Shown here: piece after piece, positions 6,279 to 11,006 of the stretch
Numbering within the stretch: position 1 is the stretch's first letter
Layout: every line of letters begins with the position of its first letter
Source of the DNA: Deltaproteobacteria bacterium
GTDB lineage: Bacteria; Desulfobacterota; Dissulfuribacteria; Dissulfuribacterales; QOAL01
Length of the DNA stretch: 11,006 nucleotides
Assembly (NCBI GenBank): GCA_027068235.1
Contig: JAMOUE010000155.1
Coordinates: 1 to 11,006, forward strand
Direction of reading: 5' to 3'
Position numbers and translations under genes: made by a program
Notes under the pieces: model-generated
The model's database searches: none
What the model saw: only the letters and a program-made list of their open reading frames with translations
What the model was told of the DNA's origin: nothing

Positions 6279-7337
6279 TTACTCAAAGACCAGCCTTGTA
6301 AATGAGTAGGTCATTTCACCATCCACTGGTTTATAGCCGTAATATATTTCTACCGTTCCGAATGCCTCTGAAAGATCGAGTGGATTTGTAAAGAGTGGAA
6401 ATTCAACATGATCATCTGTTAGTGTAACCTCCATAAAAGGAGCTATTTCTGAACCTGGGCTCCATTCCCTACCATGATTTGGTGCGTCAAATATGTACCA
6501 TTTGTCAAATGCTGGCAGATAAAGAAATGCATACAGCTCCACAGTTTTGCCAACGTCTTCCTGGGCTACTTCAAGGTCTGGGACAAATGTAAATGACGAC
6601 TTTTCAGCCATATCATTGTAGTGCTTGATTCTACCTGGAAGCATCGTGTCATTTGTACTTTTATGGGAGTAGCCAGAGCCTTTGGGCTGACTCAGTATGG
6701 CGTCAAATTCTTCCTGAGAGATAAACTGCGGAGTGTAGGTTTCGCCATAGGCCTCCAATGAGCCTACAAATGCCTTCATGTGATTGTAAGAGCCGCTTTT
6801 GAGATTAGTGAAAACAGTTGTGATGTCGTCGTTGTCGGTAATCTTTAGTTCTTCATTCAGATCCTTTATATCCAGGTCTTCAATGGTGGCGCCAACCTTG
6901 AGGGCGTCTGTGATCGATTTCATTCCCTGTGCCACCAACTGGTCGTAGAGTTCCTTGAAACCTGGTTGAGTGAACGCACCTACAGAATCGTCTACAACTG
7001 GATCATTAAGTCCATACTTATCTATCAACTGTTTGATCATATCGGTGTGATGCTGTTCACTTGCTGCAATGTCAGAGAAGATCAGAAGTTGCCATTTTTC
7101 AAGTAATGTTAAATAGACATCCCTTGCAAGTTTTTCTTCCTCCCTCATCTTCAAGATGGCCTCTATCTCAGCCTCATCCAGAGACTGGGAAGGCATCATA
7201 ATGATGTTGGAATCAGGTGTGAATGGATCATTTCCCCCTGCTCCTGCTCCACCTCTGTATCCGGCCCCAATTGCACCGTCAACGAGTGACAAGGTAGAGA
7301 TAAGAACAATGGCTAAAAATAGTATCTTTTTATTCAT
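6279..7337 (-). CDS. Secreted DUF2202 (ferritin-like) protein with beta-rich C-terminal extension
   Basis: 352 residues. The signal sequence MNKKILFLAIVLISTLSLVDGAIGA is followed by a Gly-rich linker. The DUF2202 domain spans about 50-195. It shows EEEKLARDVYLTLLEKW (66-82), FSDIAASEQHHTDM (87-100), DQLVAQG and the closing GSYNHMKAF (182-190). The Glu and His residues in these helices are those of a ferritin-like di-metal site, but the biochemical role of DUF2202 is not known to me. Residues about 205-352 are beta-rich (for example VELYAFLYLPAFDKWYIFD, VEIYYGYKPV) and match nothing I recognise; an ordinary DUF2202 protein ends near the four-helix domain. I chose the ATG at 7337 because GGGAGG lies nine bases before it; a TTG two codons upstream is only three bases from that site. 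A single-gene unit with a sigma-54-like promoter and its own terminator. Confidence 0.87.
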   Translation of the reverse strand: MNKKILFLAIVLISTLSLVDGAIGAGYRGGAGAGGNDPFTPDSNIIMMPSQSLDEAEIEAILKMREEEKLARDVYLTLLEKWQLLIFSDIAASEQHHTDMIKQLIDKYGLNDPVVDDSVGAFTQPGFKELYDQLVAQGMKSITDALKVGATIEDLDIKDLNEELKITDNDDITTVFTNLKSGSYNHMKAFVGSLEAYGETYTPQFISQEEFDAILSQPKGSGYSHKSTNDTMLPGRIKHYNDMAEKSSFTFVPDLEVAQEDVGKTVELYAFLYLPAFDKWYIFDAPNHGREWSPGSEIAPFMEVTLTDDHVEFPLFTNPLDLSEAFGTVEIYYGYKPVDGEMTYSFTRLVFE

Positions 7338-7380
7338 AACCAAAAACCTCCCTAATTAATTTTTTTCTTTCTAACTAAAA

Positions 7381-7395
7381 GCATAAGTGGTGCCA
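7381..7395 (-). promoter_or_regulatory. Sigma-54 (RpoN) -24/-12 promoter of the DUF2202 gene
   Basis: The minus strand reads TGGCAC-CACTT-ATGC. The -24 element TGGCAC is a full match and the -12 element ATGC matches TTGC in three of four bases. The GG and GC dinucleotides are exactly ten bases apart, the diagnostic spacing. The start of transcription would fall near 7369, giving a 5' leader of about 32 bases that contains the ribosome binding site. Sigma-54 promoters need an upstream-bound AAA+ activator, and a candidate site lies at 7447-7484. Confidence 0.6.
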
Positions 7396-7446
7396 AAAGT
7401 ATTTTGTTGTGTTTTCAATTAGTTATTGGGGTTGGGGGTATGTCCA

Positions 7447-7484
7447 TTCGACAACGCTTGCATTTTTACGACAATTTTGTCGAA
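7447..7484. promoter_or_regulatory. CGACAA half-site array, candidate activator binding site
   Basis: TTCGACAA (7447-7454) is repeated in inverted form as TTGTCGAA (7477-7484). A third half-site, CGACAA (7469-7474), lies exactly 20 bases after the first, two helical turns, and forms CGACAA-TT-TTGTCG with the last one. TGTC-CATTC-GACA at 7441-7453 adds a further dyad. The sites lie about 75-115 bases upstream of the predicted sigma-54 start, the usual distance for an enhancer-binding activator. Which regulator binds is unknown. Confidence 0.5.
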
Positions 7485-7518
7485 CTTCATAAAGGAAAAT
7501 AAGCAGATGAGTGGGAGG

Positions 7519-7555
7519 GATTGCTACAGCAGCAGAAGCCTGCTTAGCAATGACA
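7519..7555 (-). repeat. Hairpin repeat, second member of the TGTCATTGC...GCAATC type
   Basis: The minus strand has TGTCATTGC ... GCAATC, the same outer sequence as at 5847-5873, but with a different, longer interior. It folds into ATTGCTA / TAGCAAT plus AGCAG / CTGCT with one unpaired base and a 7-base loop, and no T run follows, so it is not a terminator. It is probably a diverged copy of the same interspersed element. Confidence 0.5.
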
Positions 7556-7610
7556 TGAAATAATATTGTCTATCTGGAAAGAGCTACCAATAATGGATTA
7601 TACGTAAAAA

Positions 7611-7646
7611 AATAAAAAGGCAGAGCCAAATACATTGGCCCTGCCT
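7611..7646 (-). terminator. Terminator after clpB
   Basis: The 12-pair stem AGGCAGGGCCAA / TTGGCTCTGCCT (one G-U) with a 5-base loop is followed on the minus strand by TTTTTATTTTTTT. It lies 30 bases after the clpB stop and is nearly the same sequence as the terminator at 6207-6249. Confidence 0.93.
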
Positions 7647-7675
7647 CTGTTAGTACATTTTTAGTAAGGGGGGTA

Positions 7676-10261
7676 TTAGCCTTTTCTAAAGATCACATGG
7701 TTGTTTTCATCAAGGTCCACGATGATCTTGTCCCCTTCCTTAAAGACACCTTCAAGTATCTCAAGGGCAAGAGGATCTTCAATGTAGCGCTGGATTGCAC
7801 GCTTTAAAGGCCGTGCACCATAGTTTGGATCGTATCCAACCTCGGCAAGCCACTCTCTGGCCTTGTCTGTGATCTCCAGATCGTAGCCGTTTTCCTTGAG
7901 TCTTGCTGCAAGGTATCCAACTTGTATCTCCACGATCTTGGCAAGATGCTCCTTGCTCAGGGCGTGGAAGATGATAATATCATCTACCCTGTTGAGAAAC
8001 TCGGGTCTAAACTGGGCCCTGAGGGCTTCCATCACCCGTGCTTCCATCTCGGCAGCATTTGTGGACTCGATTATAAGTGAACTACCCACGTTGGAGGTCA
8101 TTATGATTATGGTGTTTCTAAAGTCCACAGTGCGGCCCTTACCATCCGTCAGCCTTCCGTCATCGAGTATCTGCAACAGAATGTTGAAGACATCCGGATG
8201 TGCCTTTTCAATCTCATCGAAGAGCACCACTGAGTATGGCTTTCTGCGGACTGCCTCTGTAAGGTATCCGCCCTCTTCATAGCCTACATAGCCTGGAGGT
8301 GCTCCAATGAGCCTTGCCACCGAGTGCTTCTCCATGAACTCGCTCATATCAATGCGGATCATGGCATGCTCGGTATCGAACAGAAACTCGGCAAGGGCCT
8401 TTGCAAGCTCAGTCTTACCAACACCAGTTGGCCCAAGGAAGATGAAGGAACCAATGGGTCTGTTGGGTGCCTGGAGCCCTGCCCTTGCACGCCGCACAGC
8501 ATTTGCAACGGCAATAATGGCCTTCTCCTGTCCAACGACCCTCTTTCCAAGCTCCTCTTCCAGGTGAATGAGTTTCTCCCTTTCACCCTGCATGAGCTTG
8601 CTGACGGGTATTCCAGTCCACTTGGAGATGATGGCAGCAATATCTTCTGCATCCACCTCTTCCTTGAGCATGGACTTTCCTTCCTTCTGGAACTCCTCGA
8701 GCTTTTTCTGCTCTTCCTCGAGCTCCTTCTCGAGCTTTGGTATCTCACCATAGAGTATCTCGGCAACCTTGTTGAGATCGCCAAGCCTCTGCAACTGCTC
8801 GGCTTCGACCCTGAGCTTGTCAATCTGCTCTTTGATGTCCCTGATGCGCTGGATCATTGCCTTCTCTTCCTTCCAGCGTGCCTTCAGGGCATCACTTTCC
8901 TCTCTCAGATTCGCAAGCTCTTCCTCAATCTTCTTGAGGCGCTCCTGGGAAGCCGGATCAGACTCCTTCTTGAGTGCCTCACGCTCGATCTCGAGCTGCA
9001 TAATCCTGCGCTCGATCTCATCGATCTCAGTTGGCAGACTGTCTATCTCTATCCTGAGCTTTGCAGCTGCCTCATCGATAAGGTCGATTGCCTTGTCTGG
9101 CAGGAACCTGTCTGTGATATAACGGTGAGACAAGGTCGCTGCTGCCACGAGGGCAGAGTCCTTGATGCGTACACCGTGGTGAACCTCATACTTCTCCTTG
9201 AGACCCCTCAAGATTGCAATGGTGTCCTCGACGGAGGGCTCTTCCACCATCACAGGCTGGAAGCGCCGTTCAAGTGCCGGATCCTTCTCAATATACTTCC
9301 TGTATTCGTCAATGGTGGTAGCACCAATACAGTGAAGCTCGCCTCTAGCCAGGGCAGGCTTCAACATATTGGATGCATCCATTGCCCCATCACTGGCTCC
9401 TGCGCCAACAAGGGTGTGAATCTCATCAATGAAGAGGATTATCTCACCCTGTTTTTCAGAAACTTCCTTGAGTACAGCCTTGAGCCTTTCCTCGAATTCA
9501 CCTCTGTACTTGGCTCCGGCTATGAGTGAACCCATGTCAAGGGCCACAATGCGCCTGTTCTTCAAGGTCTCAGGCACATCCCCTGCGACTATCCTCTGGG
9601 CGAGTCCTTCAACAATGGCCGTCTTACCGACACCAGGCTCACCAATGAGCACCGGGTTGTTCTTGGTACGGCGAGAAAGGACCTGCATAACCCTTCTGAT
9701 TTCCTCGTCGCGCCCTATGACCGGGTCGAGCTTTCCTGACCTGGCAAGCTCTGTAAGATCCCTGGCGTACTTTTCCAGGGCCTGATATTTCTCTTCCGGA
9801 TTTGGATCCGTAATTCTTTGGGTACCGCGAATGGCAACAAGGGCCTTCATGAAGGCATCCTTGTTCACGCCGTGGGCACTCAAGGTCTGAAAGACCGATG
9901 TGCCAGGGGTCTCTATCATTGCAAGAAGCAGATGCTCCTGGCTTACATACTCGTCCTTCATCTCTGAGGCCACTGAAAAGGCCTTTTGTAATACCTGATT
10001 TAACGTTGGTGAAAGATATATCTGGGCACCTGCTCCGGTGACCTGTGGGAGTTTTTCAATGGCCTGGTCTAATTCTGCCTCAATGGCCTGAATGGATACT
10101 CCCATCTTTTTAAGTATGGAAGGCACAATGCCTGTATCGTCAGAAAGAAGCACTTTCAGGAGATGTTCTGGCTCAATCTGCTGATGGTTTTTGGATTGAG
10201 CAAGCTTTTGGGCCTCCTGAAGGGCCTCTTGTGATTTCATTGTAAATTTGTCATATTGCAT
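7676..10261 (-). CDS. clpB: ATP-dependent protein disaggregase ClpB (Hsp104 family)
   Basis: Hexameric AAA+ machine in the cytoplasm that, with DnaK, threads proteins out of aggregates; small heat-shock proteins such as those at 1017-1907 make aggregates easier to extract. It has 861 residues, as usual for ClpB. Order of parts: Clp N-terminal domain (about 1-145); first AAA+ with Walker A GEPGVGKT (207-214), pore loop KYRG (251-254) and Walker B IILFIDEIHT (274-283); the long coiled-coil middle domain (about 400-520) that marks ClpB rather than ClpA or ClpC; second AAA+ with GPTGVGKT (610-617), pore loop GYVG (657-660), VVLFDEIEKA (678-687) and arginine-finger region RPEFLNR (752-758); C-terminal small domain. 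All key residues are intact. The ATG at 10261 has AAGGAG seven bases upstream; a TTG ten codons earlier is less likely. Monocistronic, with a terminator of its own. Confidence 0.98.
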   Translation of the reverse strand: MQYDKFTMKSQEALQEAQKLAQSKNHQQIEPEHLLKVLLSDDTGIVPSILKKMGVSIQAIEAELDQAIEKLPQVTGAGAQIYLSPTLNQVLQKAFSVASEMKDEYVSQEHLLLAMIETPGTSVFQTLSAHGVNKDAFMKALVAIRGTQRITDPNPEEKYQALEKYARDLTELARSGKLDPVIGRDEEIRRVMQVLSRRTKNNPVLIGEPGVGKTAIVEGLAQRIVAGDVPETLKNRRIVALDMGSLIAGAKYRGEFEERLKAVLKEVSEKQGEIILFIDEIHTLVGAGASDGAMDASNMLKPALARGELHCIGATTIDEYRKYIEKDPALERRFQPVMVEEPSVEDTIAILRGLKEKYEVHHGVRIKDSALVAAATLSHRYITDRFLPDKAIDLIDEAAAKLRIEIDSLPTEIDEIERRIMQLEIEREALKKESDPASQERLKKIEEELANLREESDALKARWKEEKAMIQRIRDIKEQIDKLRVEAEQLQRLGDLNKVAEILYGEIPKLEKELEEEQKKLEEFQKEGKSMLKEEVDAEDIAAIISKWTGIPVSKLMQGEREKLIHLEEELGKRVVGQEKAIIAVANAVRRARAGLQAPNRPIGSFIFLGPTGVGKTELAKALAEFLFDTEHAMIRIDMSEFMEKHSVARLIGAPPGYVGYEEGGYLTEAVRRKPYSVVLFDEIEKAHPDVFNILLQILDDGRLTDGKGRTVDFRNTIIIMTSNVGSSLIIESTNAAEMEARVMEALRAQFRPEFLNRVDDIIIFHALSKEHLAKIVEIQVGYLAARLKENGYDLEITDKAREWLAEVGYDPNYGARPLKRAIQRYIEDPLALEILEGVFKEGDKIIVDLDENNHVIFRKG

Positions 10262-10403
10262 AGGAATTCTCCTTTCTCGTTTTTTTCTCAACAGCTGGAA
10301 TTAATTGAAAAAACTTAAGCAAAAATCAATCTGAAAGATGGATCAGACAACTCCCTGAATTTCTTTAAGGAAGCTAAGAACGGCAAAAGTTGGTGTCAAG
10401 GTG
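10262..10403. promoter_or_regulatory. Divergent intergenic region between clpB and the HAD gene
   Basis: Both flanking genes point outward, so their promoters must lie here. On the minus strand a perfect TTGACA occurs about 130 bases before the clpB start in the context CACCTTGACACC, but neither a good -10 hexamer nor a CCCCAT heat-shock -10 follows at the right distance. No CIRCE element is seen. Exact promoters are unresolved. Confidence 0.4.
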
Positions 10404-11006
10404 ATGATGCATAAAAAAATTAACAATTCAAAAAAAGTTCGCGGCGTACTCTTTGATATGGATGGCGTTATACTGGACAGCATGCCTTTTCACGTCAAGG
10501 CCTGGAAAGATGCCTTTCATGACAAGGGGTTAGATGTTGATGAAAGGCTTTTTTACCTATACGAAGGTGCAATAGAGCCTGATGTTGCCTGCAGGCTATT
10601 TGCAGGAAATGGTGCAGAACTTACGGTAGAGGATTTTTTTCAGATTCACGAGCTTCAAAAGAGATACTTTCTTGAAAGATACGCCAGTCAGGTGCGGCCC
10701 TTTGACGGTGTTTTGGAATTACTTGAAGGGCTAAGGGAGGTAGGTGCAAAATCGGCTCTTGTCACAAGCTCTCATGGAGAGATCCTTGAAGCGGTTCTAC
10801 CAGAACGTCTTAAAAATCTTTTTTCCCATGTGGTTACAGGAGACAGTGTGGAAAGGAGAAAGCCACAGCCTGATCCCTACTTGGCAGGCCTTAAGGGCAT
10901 TGGAAACGGCTTGAAGGGTGAGAGTGTGGCTGTTGAAAATGCCCCTGCCGGCATAGAGTCGGCCAAAAGGGCGGGGCTTAAATGTATTGCAATAACAACC
11001 ACCCTT
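10404..11006 (+). CDS. HAD-superfamily phosphatase/phosphomutase, beta-phosphoglucomutase-like, partial
   Basis: The first 201 codons are present; the 3' end is beyond the window. HAD motif I is FDMDGVILDS (17-26), with both catalytic aspartates, the second followed by GV as in beta-phosphoglucomutase-like and sugar-phosphate phosphatase members. An alpha-helical cap follows (about 35-90). Motif II is the serine/threonine of LVTSSHGE, motif III the lysine in RRKPQPDPY, and motif IV VENAPAGIESAKRAG. Motif IV has E-N where the textbook member has E-D, a variant I recall from many relatives, so activity is likely retained. Substrate is not predictable. Start: ATGATG at 10404/10407 behind a weak AAGG; the reading frame is open back to 10359 with no better start. 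Transcribed away from clpB. Confidence 0.88.
   Translation, partial: MMHKKINNSKKVRGVLFDMDGVILDSMPFHVKAWKDAFHDKGLDVDERLFYLYEGAIEPDVACRLFAGNGAELTVEDFFQIHELQKRYFLERYASQVRPFDGVLELLEGLREVGAKSALVTSSHGEILEAVLPERLKNLFSHVVTGDSVERRKPQPDPYLAGLKGIGNGLKGESVAVENAPAGIESAKRAGLKCIAITTTL

Larger units (their letters stand above)
7338..7617. other. Regulatory intergenic region upstream of the DUF2202 gene
   Basis: No gene is seen between the DUF2202 start and the clpB terminator. In minus-strand order it holds a hairpin repeat (7519-7555), the CGACAA inverted-repeat array (7447-7484), the sigma-54-type promoter (7381-7395), and the Shine-Dalgarno GGGAGG just before the ATG at 7337. Confidence 0.7.

Noticed and set aside
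7338..7343. TTG start two codons upstream for the DUF2202 gene
   Set aside because: It would lie only three bases from GGGAGG, whereas the ATG at 7337 has the proper nine-base spacing.
8324..9529. 401-codon open frame antisense to clpB on the plus strand
   Set aside because: It lies entirely inside the intact clpB gene, is a typical low-stop shadow frame of a conserved gene, and its leucine- and cysteine-rich translation resembles no protein.
10262..10291. Upstream TTG start for clpB (ten extra residues, MRKKRERRIP)
   Set aside because: The AAGGAG seven bases before the ATG at 10261 fits that start, ClpB proteins normally begin close to this ATG, and the extra residues would be translated Shine-Dalgarno sequence.
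1..11006. CRISPR arrays, transposases, phage genes, tRNA or rRNA genes
   Set aside because: No regularly spaced repeats, transposase or integrase motifs, or cloverleaf and T-loop signatures were seen on either strand.

Overview
The window is bacterial chromosomal DNA of moderate, somewhat AT-leaning composition. It looks like ordinary housekeeping and stress-response territory: no phage, insertion sequence or CRISPR array is visible. All genes are on the minus strand except a partial HAD phosphatase gene at the right edge. Strong Shine-Dalgarno sequences, hairpin-plus-T-run terminators, a signal-peptide parvulin, a probable sigma-54 promoter and a DUF2202 ferritin-like protein suggest a Gram-negative bacterium. 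Desulfobacterota or a neighbouring thermophilic phylum is my best guess, at low confidence. An inositol-phosphate synthase near two small heat-shock proteins, with clpB also in the window, fits a thermophile, but that is inference.

Layout from left to right. (1) 1-788: 5' part of proA (proline synthesis), cut by the window edge, with an unusual structured leader upstream (882-930). (2) 1017-1907: a two-gene small heat-shock protein operon closed by a terminator at 945-973. (3) 2115-3477: a 69-aa cysteine-bearing small protein followed by myo-inositol-1-phosphate synthase (ino1), with a terminator at 2053-2080. (4) 3733-5788: a three-gene operon of a 97-aa unknown protein, a left-handed beta-helix (hexapeptide repeat) protein overlapping it by ATGA, and an exported PpiC/SurA-type prolyl isomerase, ended by two tandem terminators. 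(5) 6279-7337: a secreted DUF2202 protein with an unrecognised beta-rich C-terminal half, downstream of a well-matched sigma-54 promoter and an array of CGACAA half-sites. (6) 7676-10261: the disaggregase clpB. (7) 10404-11006: a divergent HAD/beta-phosphoglucomutase-like hydrolase, cut by the right edge.

How the genes fit together: the small heat-shock proteins (holdases) and ClpB (disaggregase) belong to one protein-rescue pathway. PpiC extends folding help to the envelope. Ino1 supplies inositol phosphate for lipids or compatible solutes. No cassette of clearly new genes is present. The less ordinary signals are regulatory and structural: the sigma-54 promoter with its upstream sites, the proA leader with an 8-bp inverted repeat burying a perfect Shine-Dalgarno, two near-identical terminators at 6207-6249 and 7611-7646, two copies of a TGTCATTGC...GCAATC hairpin repeat, and a 144-bp segment bounded by a 10-bp inverted repeat.
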